IMG/VR virus record: IMGVR_UViG_3300008117_000100
Coordinates: 1-40,835 of that record
DNA length: 40,835 bases
Strand: one strand, 5' to 3'
Source of the DNA: a virus
The notes under the pieces are model-generated. The model saw only the letters and a program-made list of their open reading frames with translations, was not told the origin of the DNA and did not search any database. The position numbers and the translations under genes are program-made. Numbering within the stretch: the first letter of the stretch is position 1; each line of letters starts with the position of its first letter. Below, piece after piece: positions 1 through 9,000 of the stretch.

Positions 1-162
1 AACCAAGACGGGGTAGTTGTTTGGACTGAAATTAATTTCCCATCAGATACGCCAACAGTTTTTGAGGTCGTTGGAACAACTCCAATTACAGACCCATTCG
101 GTTCTTTGATTGGATATAATACTACAGTCATAAGATCGGAGAACCAGCAAATTGGACAATAG
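1..162 (+). CDS. 3' end of a phage structural protein, unidentified (partial)
   Basis: An open frame runs from the first base of the window to a TAG at 160-162, giving the last 53 residues of a protein whose start lies outside. The visible part is rich in Thr, Val and Pro and looks like beta-sheet, with no motif I recognise. It sits directly before a neck/tail-completion gene, which fits a head-tail connector or other virion protein in standard siphovirus order. The downstream gene begins inside it (TTG at 152), so the two are probably translationally coupled. Function is inferred from position only. Confidence 0.55.
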   Translation, partial: NQDGVVVWTEINFPSDTPTVFEVVGTTPITDPFGSLIGYNTTVIRSENQQIGQ

Positions 163-934
163 CACAGCATTAGTTCAGGCTGCCGTCGGTCTTGAAAGAT
201 TAATGGGTGGCACAAAGAACGCTACCCTAACAGATAGCACAGTAGCTCAAGTATCTGCTTATGTATATTACAATGCTCAAGTTCTTGCTAAATTAACTAA
301 GAATAAAGCATTTCAAAGTAAATTTACAAAAACAATTTTTGATCAAATTCAAAAAGATTTTGGATTATATATAGATGCTCAGGCTAGAGTAAAGCCTAAA
401 TCTCTTCACCATGTTTATGAATGGAAGCGTGTCGGACAACCAAATGCTCGCCTATTTAAGCTAAAGGTTATTTCAGAGCAAGGTATTTCATTCAGAATAT
501 CCTATGAGTTTTTAGATTCCAAGACCCTTGTCCCAACAAGTAAGGGTGTTCACAGACACGTATTTAAGAATAAAGCTATGATTATGGAAAATGGAATTCC
601 AGTAGTAATTCGTCCACGATTCTCAGAAAGATTAGTATTTGAAGTTCCAGGCGGAACAATTTTTATGCCTAAGCAAAAGTCTGTTACAGTAAATAGGCCA
701 GGAGGAAAAGCAGCAACTAATCAATTTAGATTGGCTTATGCAAGATTCTTTACTGGCAATCTAGTAAACAATTCAATCAAAAATTCTGGATTTCAAAAGC
801 TATTCGGTGCATCAATGGCTAAAGCACTATCTATACCTTCAAATATTAAACGTGTTCAGTATAAATTTACTCCAAACACAATTAGCCTACAGGCAGACTC
901 TGCCCTACACAATGCCTTTGGAGGAGTACTATGA
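152..934 (+). CDS. Putative neck / tail-completion protein (HK97 gp10-like position)
   Basis: This encodes 260 residues from a TTG start preceded by a GGAG Shine-Dalgarno sequence at about 137-140. It overlaps the preceding stop by 11 nt and the next gene by 4 nt (ATGA). The protein is basic and mixed alpha/beta with no membrane segment. In siphoviruses the slot between head connectors and tail terminator is normally filled by a tail-completion (HK97 gp10-type) protein, which helps join the finished tail to the capsid. I see no diagnostic motif, and 260 residues is longer than most gp10 homologues. The call rests on synteny with the adjacent terminator-like and major tail genes. Confidence 0.5.
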   Translation: MDNSTALVQAAVGLERLMGGTKNATLTDSTVAQVSAYVYYNAQVLAKLTKNKAFQSKFTKTIFDQIQKDFGLYIDAQARVKPKSLHHVYEWKRVGQPNARLFKLKVISEQGISFRISYEFLDSKTLVPTSKGVHRHVFKNKAMIMENGIPVVIRPRFSERLVFEVPGGTIFMPKQKSVTVNRPGGKAATNQFRLAYARFFTGNLVNNSIKNSGFQKLFGASMAKALSIPSNIKRVQYKFTPNTISLQADSALHNAFGGVL

Positions 935-1443
935 CAGTAAATTTTAAATTAGATGCAATGACAGAACTTCGTAAATTTATATGGACAAAATTAGTAGAAT
1001 ATAAAATATTTGACGAAGACGATTATTGGTCAGATAATTTAAATGAAAATATTATCCCAATTGTTCCAGTTCAGCAAACTGCTGAAATGAATCAATTTTT
1101 GAGCGGGAAGAAGCATATAGTCTATGATAAGGTAGGAATGGCCTATGACGATATTTGGCTTATTTGTACAGAGCAGGTCATATTTACGACATATTCAACC
1201 GACTTCTCAGAAATTAATGAAGTAAGAAATTTTATGATTGATCAATTTAGACGCATGGATGATTCAGCCAAAGATGTAAATTATTGGTCTGGAATATCTA
1301 ATAAGTTTAAGTTTCATTCAATTTATATTGCAGATATATCCCCTACATCTCCTTCAGAGGAGCTTCAGGGATTTTTCTCTGCGGACGTAATCCTTGAGGT
1401 CAAATATTCACGGATGACGGATACATTAGGCAGATACTCGTAA
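931..1443 (+). CDS. Putative tail terminator protein
   Basis: This encodes 170 acidic residues, starting at an ATG that overlaps the previous stop as ATGA. Size and place, immediately before the major tail protein, match tail terminator proteins (lambda gpU, HK97 gp10/U class), which cap the tail tube after polymerisation and contact the neck. The sequence has an alternating alpha/beta pattern, with a central strand-rich stretch (around IWLICTEQVIFTTY) and a C-terminal strand, compatible with that fold. No catalytic motif is seen. Transcription probably continues into the 99-nt gap before the major tail gene. Confidence 0.55.
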   Translation: MTVNFKLDAMTELRKFIWTKLVEYKIFDEDDYWSDNLNENIIPIVPVQQTAEMNQFLSGKKHIVYDKVGMAYDDIWLICTEQVIFTTYSTDFSEINEVRNFMIDQFRRMDDSAKDVNYWSGISNKFKFHSIYIADISPTSPSEELQGFFSADVILEVKYSRMTDTLGRYS

Positions 1444-1542
1444 CATTTGCCTTTTGACCCCTTATGGCCTAAAATTGGATTACATGAGGAAAGAGCCTAG
1501 CCAGCTAAAAATTTATAGAATTCACAGGAGGTGGAAATAAAT

Positions 1543-2280
1543 ATGCCACAGTCAACAGGTAATGCTAAAAACATTCTCGTTGGTGCGTCGCCATTGTTCA
1601 TTTCGAACATCGACTCTACTGTTTCTGGATATGAGAGCACATACGCTAACTCAGAGCCAGGACTAAATGGTGGTCCAGCATTTGCAACAGGTACATCTTA
1701 CACAGATACACTTAATGCAGTAACATCTGGAACATTCTACTATCGTAACGTAGGTTTTACAAATAATGGTCTTCAGATCACTTATAACCCAACATACGAT
1801 TCAGTAACAGTAGACCAGTTGCTTGATACAGCTAAGCTGTTCAAGTCTGCGATGGAAGTTATGATCATGACAGAAATGTCTGAAGGTACACTAGAAAACG
1901 TTCTAGTTGTATTCGGTCAGGCAGACGACCCATCTAATAACACATCACTTAGCCAAGATAACACAATTATCAACGAAGGTACAGCAGGAGCAACATCATC
2001 AAAGTCAACTTTGGGTATTGCTGCAGGTGCTCTTGGTATTGCACCAACTGAGCGTCAGCTAGTCGCTGTAGGTCAAGCACCTACAGTACAGCGTGGATCT
2101 ATTGTAACAAAGACAGAGCGTGTATACTATGCACGTCGTGTTCTTTCCGTACAACAGTCACAATTCTCGCTTGCTCGTACAACCCCAACCACATTTCCAG
2201 TAACCTTCCGTCTTCTTCCAGATGGTAACTATGCTGGATCTGAATATGGTAAGATTATTGACCGTGTATTGACAGCTTAA
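1543..2280 (+). CDS. Major tail (tube) protein
   Basis: This encodes 245 residues. A GTG at 1531 is in frame but lies inside the Shine-Dalgarno sequence AGGAGGTGG (1526-1534), so ATG 1543 is the sensible start. Position between terminator and tail chaperones, moderate size, Ser/Thr/Gly-rich beta-like sequence and an exceptionally strong ribosome site all point to the tube protein that polymerises along the tape measure. All nine Arg codons I counted are CGT, whereas neighbouring tail genes use AGA heavily. Such bias is typical of a very highly expressed gene. A strong rho-independent terminator follows about 25 nt after the stop. Confidence 0.8.
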   Translation: MPQSTGNAKNILVGASPLFISNIDSTVSGYESTYANSEPGLNGGPAFATGTSYTDTLNAVTSGTFYYRNVGFTNNGLQITYNPTYDSVTVDQLLDTAKLFKSAMEVMIMTEMSEGTLENVLVVFGQADDPSNNTSLSQDNTIINEGTAGATSSKSTLGIAAGALGIAPTERQLVAVGQAPTVQRGSIVTKTERVYYARRVLSVQQSQFSLARTTPTTFPVTFRLLPDGNYAGSEYGKIIDRVLTA

Positions 2281-2304
2281 TAATAATTTAAATATTATTG
2301 CTCA

Positions 2305-2329
2305 AAGCCCCCGATTTTTCGGGGGTTTT
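2305..2329 (+). terminator. Rho-independent terminator after the major tail gene
   Basis: The stem CCCCCGA (2308-2314) pairs with TCGGGGG (2319-2325) around a TTTT loop and is followed by TTTT (2326-2329); flanking A and T runs could extend it. It lies 25 nt after the major tail stop and just upstream of a consensus promoter, so it would separate abundant tube-protein transcripts from the chaperone/tape-measure operon. Confidence 0.9.
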
Positions 2330-2333
2330 GTGG

Positions 2334-2362
2334 TTGTATTAGTATTATGTATTTGTTATAAT
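2334..2362 (+). promoter_or_regulatory. Sigma70/SigA-type promoter for the tail chaperone/tape measure operon
   Basis: A -35 box TTGTAT (2334-2339) is followed by a 17-nt spacer and TATAAT (2357-2362), with TG at 2354-2355 forming an extended -10. It begins nine bases after the preceding terminator stem. The predicted start near 2369 leaves a short leader containing the ribosome site CCAAGGAGG at 2375-2383. Confidence 0.8.
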
Positions 2363-2388
2363 AATTAAGACTATCCAAGGAGGATAAA

Positions 2389-2721
2389 TTGGCTACTACA
2401 GTATATGACGTGGAAGAGATCACGTTGCAAAACGGGGACACAGTAAAATTAAAGCCCCTAACAATCAAAGAACTACGTAAGTTCATGACAGCAGTACAAA
2501 AGACTGCAGACGTAAAAACAGAAGACGAAACATTAACAATCCTTATTGATGCATGTGCAGTCGCATTGGAAAAGCAACTCCCAGATCTTGTTAAAGATAG
2601 AGATGCATTAGAAGATGCACTAGACGTTCCTACAATTAATCGCATTCTAGAGGTATGTGGTGGAATCAAACTTGACGACCCAAACCTACTAGCGGCGGCG
2701 GTTCTGGCTGGTCAGAACTAG
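2389..2721 (+). CDS. Tail assembly chaperone, short form (lambda gpG-like)
   Basis: This encodes 110 residues from a TTG start at 2389, set by AAGGAGG at 2377-2383. It is a small, acidic, helical protein with a strand-rich N-terminus, lying between the tube and tape measure genes, which is the invariant place of the gpG-type chaperone. In lambda-like tails gpG and the frameshifted gpG-T bind the tape measure and recruit tube subunits. A canonical slippery heptamer with a downstream stem-loop lies 34 nt before its stop, so a minority of ribosomes should shift to the -1 frame and make the longer form. Confidence 0.85.
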   Translation: MATTVYDVEEITLQNGDTVKLKPLTIKELRKFMTAVQKTADVKTEDETLTILIDACAVALEKQLPDLVKDRDALEDALDVPTINRILEVCGGIKLDDPNLLAAAVLAGQN

Positions 2722-2732
2722 ACCTTGCCGCT
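2679..2732 (+). promoter_or_regulatory. Programmed -1 ribosomal frameshift signal
   Basis: The heptamer CCCAAAC (2679-2685) is in the zero frame as C CCA AAC, the canonical X XXY YYZ pattern. Five bases later AGCGGC (2691-2696) can pair perfectly with GCCGCT (2727-2732). Inside it, GTTCTG (2701-2706) pairs with CAGAAC (2713-2718), so a two-tier stem-loop sits at the usual distance for pausing a ribosome. The shift leads exactly into the open frame ending at 3053. Confidence 0.85.
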
Positions 2733-3053
2733 TTAGAAGGAGAGTTGTTTCTTCTAGGTCACTGGAAAAGTTACGAAGAATTAGAAGAAAACCTCTCAAT
2801 GCCAGAATTAATAAATACATTTGAGGCGATGCGAAAGAAAGACTACGAGAACAAAAAGTTTCAAGCTAGTCTGAAAGGTATCAACTTAGATGAAGAAAAT
2901 AATAAAGAAGGAGGTCCTACGTTCGAAGACATTAAGCTAAGAGCAGCAGGAATTAATGCAGATCGAAGCGATGTCTTGTCACTACAAGGAAGTTTTGCAG
3001 CAGAAGCTGGATTCGGAATTGGAGCGGGCTTAGGATATTCTAGGAGCAACTAA
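2685..3053 (+). CDS. Tail assembly chaperone, frameshift extension (gpT-like part of gpG-T)
   Basis: This frame has no good start of its own: the frame opens after a TGA at 2673-2675, and a TTG at 2745 has a Shine-Dalgarno sequence only 2 nt away. It is best read as the -1 continuation of the gene starting at 2389. After slippage on CCCAAAC the next codon is CCT at 2685, giving 99 + 122 = about 221 residues. The junction encodes a flexible PTSGGGSGW linker, then a charged helical segment. The T part typically binds tube subunits while the G part binds the tape measure. It ends 4 nt before the tape measure start. Confidence 0.82.
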   Translation, partial: PTSGGGSGWSELDLAALEGELFLLGHWKSYEELEENLSMPELINTFEAMRKKDYENKKFQASLKGINLDEENNKEGGPTFEDIKLRAAGINADRSDVLSLQGSFAAEAGFGIGAGLGYSRSN

Positions 3054-3057
3054 CTAA

Positions 3058-6000
3058 ATGGCAGAAGAGACAATCAGTACACGCATTGTTGCCAATGCGG
3101 ATTTCTCAGCCCTTATTGCAGATGTGCATAAGGTCACAGCCAGCCTATCTAAATTACAGGAGCAATTAGCCAACTCTAATAAGATGTTGGCAAATCAAAT
3201 TTCTGTAATGAATAGGTCTTTCTCAGATACACTGAGAAGTACTGGTCAGTTCTCAACACACTTTGTAAGCCTACAATCAGATGTAGAAAAGTTTGGTAAG
3301 AATCTAGATGGCGGAAAATTAAAGTTAAATCAATACTTTAATACATTTAGAGATCATGCTAAAACATCTGGCGGATTAATCAGAGAGCTTGCTAAACAGC
3401 AGGTAGCTCTACAAAATGCCATACTTCAACCACTAGGTCGTAACTCTCAGGGATTAATGCAGTTTAACGTGCATGTCCCAAGAGGCTTGGATAATGTTAA
3501 AAATAAGACTGCAATTGCAAGACAAGAATTGCAAATTTATAATAAGGTTATTCAAGACGGAGCAGTTCAACTTATTAACTGGGGTAAAAATACTCAATGG
3601 GCAGGCCGTCAGCTAACAGTAGGTTTAACTATTCCATTAGCCGCATTTGGAAAAGCAGCAGCAGATGCATTCAGGATGGCGGATCAAGAATTAACACGTC
3701 TAACAAAGGTTTATGGTGATGTTGCAGGAACTTCTGCAACTGAATTATCAAGAGTTAGAAAAGAAGTTGAGTTGACAGCAAAGGAACTGTCATCTGCAAT
3801 GGGTGTAAATTTTAGAGAAACTATCGGTCTTGCTGCTGATATTGCAGCTACTGGAAAAACTGGAAATGAACTATTAGGCTCAATTTCAGAAACAACACGT
3901 CTTGCAGTACTTGGTGAAGTAGATAGGCAAGAAGCCATGAAGGCAACTCTTGCAATTCAGTCAGCATTTAAATCTAATACAGATGAATTATCTAAATCTA
4001 TTAACTTCCTAAACGCAGTTGAAAACCAAACATCAACAACTCTAAATGACTTAGTAGAAGCAATTCCAAAAGCTGGTCCAGTAATTAAGGGACTTGGCGG
4101 TAGCGTACAAGATCTTGCACTTTATCTAACAGCTATGCGTGAAGGCGGAGTTTCTGCATCAGAAGGCGCTAACGCATTAAAGTCTGCACTTGCGTCTTTG
4201 ATTAACCCAACGGATGTTGCAGTTGCTAAATTCCAAGGATTTGGAATTGACTTATTGGGTATTGTTCAAAAAAATGCTGGCAATGTTACAGGCACACTAT
4301 TTGAATTGCAGGCAGCATTAGATAGATTAGATCCACTACAAAAGCAACAGGCTATTGAGCAGTTGTTTGGTAAGTTCCAGTTCTCTCGTCTAAATGCTTT
4401 GTTTGAAAACTTAGGTCGTCAAGGAAGTCAGACTCTTCAGGTTATGGACCTTATGAAGAGAAGCAGCTCAGAACTTGCTGCAGTTGCTGACCGAGAGTTG
4501 GCGGCAGTAACAGAGTCTGCTTCAGGAAGATACCGTAGAGCAATAGAAGGGCTAAGAGCCGAACTCGCTGGAATTGGAGAGCAATTCCTTTCAATTAATA
4601 CAACACTTATTAACGTAGTTCAAAATATCGTAGAATTTATTAATAAACTTCCTGGCCCAGTAAAACAAGCACTCACATTCTTGGGCGGATTGACCGCAGT
4701 AGCTGGTCCTCTGATCATGCTTACTGGTGTACTTGCTAACTTCTTTGGCTATATTCTAAAGGGTGTTGGCCATATGAAGGCATTCTTTAGAGGCGGAGAA
4801 GGCTGGAAATATCTTACACCAGAAATGTTGGCGGCAGAAAAAGCTGGTAAATTAGTAGAGCAAACATTTTATAGCGACGCTAAAGCTGCTTCTGTTTTGC
4901 AGATGGCACTTAAAAATCTTATTGATGAATTTGCAATTCTGGAAGGAAAGTCTCGTCAGGCTGTAGTTCCAGTTGGACCAGCAATTTCAACAATTGGCGG
5001 GAACGTAGTAGCTGGATCAGCACAAAGAGTAGTAGATCCAAATAATCCATTTGCAGGTGCACCATATACTCGTGCATCTACTCATATGGTTCCAAGATCT
5101 GGAATGACTGATGAACAAAGAATGCAGCAGACCATATTTGGTCTTGTTCCAGGAGCAATTCCTGTAAATAGAAAAATTGGTGATAACCCACAAATTTACA
5201 TGAACGAGCCTTTGCCAAATATTCCAGGCCTAACATCTATTAACAATGTATCTACAGGTGTAGTTTCTGGTGAAGCAGCAAAATGGCATGCCATGATGGC
5301 CACACTTGGAATGCAGTCAAAGCAGGAAATTCAAGATTTGCGTCAACAGATTATTGCTACTGGTACAGTAAGCAAAGATTTCATGAACACATTTGACGAT
5401 ATCTTGCCAGCAGTTAAAGCAATTACAGATAATGCTGCATCTCAATCTGCTGCAATTGTTGCAGAATTACGTGCAGGTAAAATAAACCTTGAACAGGCTA
5501 AACAGCAAATTATTGCATTAAACTTAGAAACTGAAAGAATTATTGGAACTACAGTAAGTGCTCAAGCAGCAGCAATGGGCAAGACAATTAATCTTACACA
5601 GGTTCCTACATTAGATCAGCCAGTAGTAGACCCTACTGGAAAATCTAATATGCGTGAATTATTTAAGAAGAGCAAGACCAGAGACTTTGTAGATAAAATT
5701 GCACGAGCACTTGGAGTAAGAACTTCTGGTGCAGGATATAATATTGAGACAACAAAGCCTAAAAAGTTTAACAGTGGTAATTTAGTTCCTGGAAGTGGAA
5801 ATACTGATACTGTTCCAGCAATGCTTACTCCAGGCGAGTTTGTTATTAATAAAGAAGCTACTGCTAGAAATCTACCACTTCTTATGGAAATTAACTCAAG
5901 TACTAGAGGAGGCGTTGCATCTAGTTCAAGGGGTAACTATGGAGTTAGACCAAACTTAGGTCAAGTTTTAGGCGGAATATTTAGAAGGCCAGAAAATAGG

Positions 6001-9000
6001 AGAACCCTAACTGTTCGTGGCAATCCTTTGCCTAGACATTATTGGTCTACAAGAACTGGTGCAGATGTCAATGCTAGACGTAACGACTTAATTGAAAGCC
6101 ACGATGCTGGATGGAAAATTAAACATCCAGACGGTAGATTCTTTTCAAGAGAAGAGTTACAAGGGCTAAGTAAAGATGAAGTCAACATGCTGTGGAAAGA
6201 TGTTGATAGAAGTCATATGGGTACAGCAACTCATAGAGATGCAGATGGATTTTATTTCCTTCCAGCCCTATTTGGACCACAGCAGAGATACGGTGCTGGC
6301 GGAAATCTATCTTTAAGGACTGGTGGTAATCCACAAGAAATTCTAAGAGCTTTAAATTCTGGAACAATGCATCCTTTCTCAACAATGAGATCTTCAGCAC
6401 GTCTTTTAGGATATCCATCTAAAGATATTGATAGAGTATTTGGAGAAGCATGGAAAGACATGTCTATGCAACTCCGAACAAGAAGTAAGCCATTCGGTAA
6501 AACAAGTGATACCTATGAAGAATTTGCTATGGGTATTTTGCAGAAACATCTTAAGAAATTAAAGATTCCTAAAACAAATACAAGCTTCTTTGATGAAATG
6601 ATGAAGATTGGAACAGTCCGTGGCGGCGGCGGAGCTGGATCTGTTTCTTCTGCAGTTATGGCTGGAGATGAAACAATTTCATTTAGAAATAATGGCGGAA
6701 TGATTTATATGAATTCTGGCGGAATGGTTCCAGGAGTTCAATACCTTGAAGATGGCGGTGGAGTACAGGGATTTAGATCAGGATTCCAGTCACAAGCTGG
6801 AACCCCAGGCAATCGCAGATTCTTTGGTTCTGGTTTATTTAAATCAGATAATACTGGCATGCGTGGCATGGCTATGGGTATGGGTATGGGATTTGCAGGA
6901 CAAGCAATCGGAGGAGATATTGGAAATGCTATTCAAATGGCTTCTATTATACCTATGCTTGCTCCTAATATGCTCTCTAAGACCTTCAATGGGCTAAAGG
7001 GTGTAGCAACTGCCCTAACTACCACAGGAAAGGCCGCCAGCTTGGCTGGAAAGGCCCTAGGATTGGCCTTTAGAGCCCTACCATTCGGAGCTGCAATTGG
7101 AGGAATTCTAGCTGTTGGTGCAGCAATTAAATATTTAAGGGCGGAGGCTGAAAAGCGTCGTAAGGAAGAAGTAGCTGGAGTTGGTATTACTAAGCAAATG
7201 TCTGAAGAGGCAAAGCTTAAGAATATTAATTTATCAGATTCTATTAAGTCAGTAACAGAACAATTAAAGCTACAAAGAGCTGCTGGCCTTGCCGCCTATG
7301 AAGCATATACACAGTCAGGTATTCCACAATTAACTCTTACAATTAAAGAACTAAAGGCTGCTCAAAAAGAAGCTAAAGAAACAATGAAAGAATCTGTAAA
7401 TTTATTTAATAATGCAGATCCTTCAGATGTTATTGAATTAGCACAAAATTTAAAAACAGAATACATTGCTGGTGGAATGAGTGTTCAAGAAGCAACAAAT
7501 AAAATTTATGCATTAATTTCTGTTTCAAATAAAGCTAAATTTGCAGTTTCTGCAGTTGCTAACGAAGGATTTGTGGCAATTACTGATGCGTCAACAGCTG
7601 CAGATTTAAAGATTAGAAAACTTGCAGAAGGTTTAACTACAGTTGATGCTGAAGGCTTAGCATCTGGAATTGATTCAATGGTTGTATTGCTTGATATGTC
7701 CATGAATAAATTAAAGGGTACAAAAGATGAGTTTGGAAATGTTATTGATGCTGGAGCAGCTCTAGAATCACAATTTGACAAGATATCTAATGCAGGCGGA
7801 ACAAGTCCAATTGGCGAAATGGCTATGCAAAATCTTCTTAAGATTAGGCCAGAACTAGAAGGTGTAATTAATAGCGCAGACACACTTGAGAGTATTTATG
7901 CAAAATGGAGAATTCAATTATCTGGTGCTGTAGTAAATCTTAAAAATCTAACTGCAGAACAAGCCAAATCTTTGGCATTAGTTCAGGCTGCTGGACAACA
8001 GGCAATGGATCAGGCAAAAGAATCTGGCAAGGGCGGAATTCTTGGAGCATCTCAAAAAGTATTAGATGGCCTTAATAAGAGTGTTAAAAGAAATTCTGCA
8101 GATAGCCGAGCAGCATTTGAACAAGCTCAAAAGAATTATGAAAAAGAATTAGAGTTAATTGAAAAGAAGATTAAAAAGATTAACGAAGAGGCTGAAGCAA
8201 GAAAGAAAGCCCTTGAAGATCAGCAAAGGTCAGAAGATACAAAGCTTGAAATTCAAAAAGCACAGCTTGATTATCAAAATAAAATTGCTGCTGGTGATAT
8301 GGCTGGCGCTGCAGCGGCTCAATTAAGAATTAAACAATTAGTTAATGAGCGTGAGAATCAAAAAGCTATTGACTCAATTGAAGAAAATCGTGCTAAGCGT
8401 GTAAAGGCTGAAGAAGCAAAAGCAGAAAAAATTAGATCAATGGCCAAAAAGAAAGAAGAGGCTCAGGCATCGGTTGTTTCAAATGCTTCACGTGCAGCAG
8501 AACAACGTGGAATTATTCAAGACTTGCAGTCCAAGTACGAGGGTCTTATTTCTAGACAGAACAGCCTTGAATTTATTAAAGATAAAGACGCTAGAGAAAT
8601 TGAAAGAAAATCAATTAGTGGTGGAATTAATGAATTATCTAGAAGAATTGCTTCTGAAGGTGCTGGAAATACACAATTTTCAAAGATACTTGCTGAGGCA
8701 TTCCCAGGTCTTGTTGCAATAAATGAAAAGAGTAAAAAGCTTGAGTCTAGAGATCAAGGTACTGTAACCCAAGCCGCACCAGATATATTAGGTGGCAAAG
8801 TAATTCCTGCTCCAAAGATAACATTACCTAGTGGTGCTGAAACAGCCTTTGCGTCAGATGCAGCTAAAATTAAATCTGCAGCAGAAGCAGCATATGACAA
8901 ATTGGGTGATGGTAAAACTTTAAGAGATGTTGTAGATGCAATTCTAAATGGGCCTAATGCTAAACAGGCAGCGGCAGGAATTAGATTTACAAAAGATAAT

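Noticed and set aside
1531-1542. GTG start for the major tail protein
   Set aside because: The GTG is part of the Shine-Dalgarno sequence AGGAGGTGG itself; ATG 1543 is correctly spaced from it.
1444-1542. Promoter for the major tail gene in the 99-nt gap
   Set aside because: TTGACC at 1454 has no suitable -10 at 16-18 nt, and TAGAAT at 1516 lacks a -35 or TG; evidence is too weak to list.
2295-2669. Minus-strand 124-residue open frame over the terminator and chaperone
   Set aside because: It is antisense to a well-supported gene, contains the terminator, and has low-complexity Ser-rich sequence with no ribosome site.
2745-3053. Independent gene starting at TTG 2745
   Set aside because: The Shine-Dalgarno spacing is only about 2 nt, and the frame is already open from 2676 and linked by a canonical slippery site.
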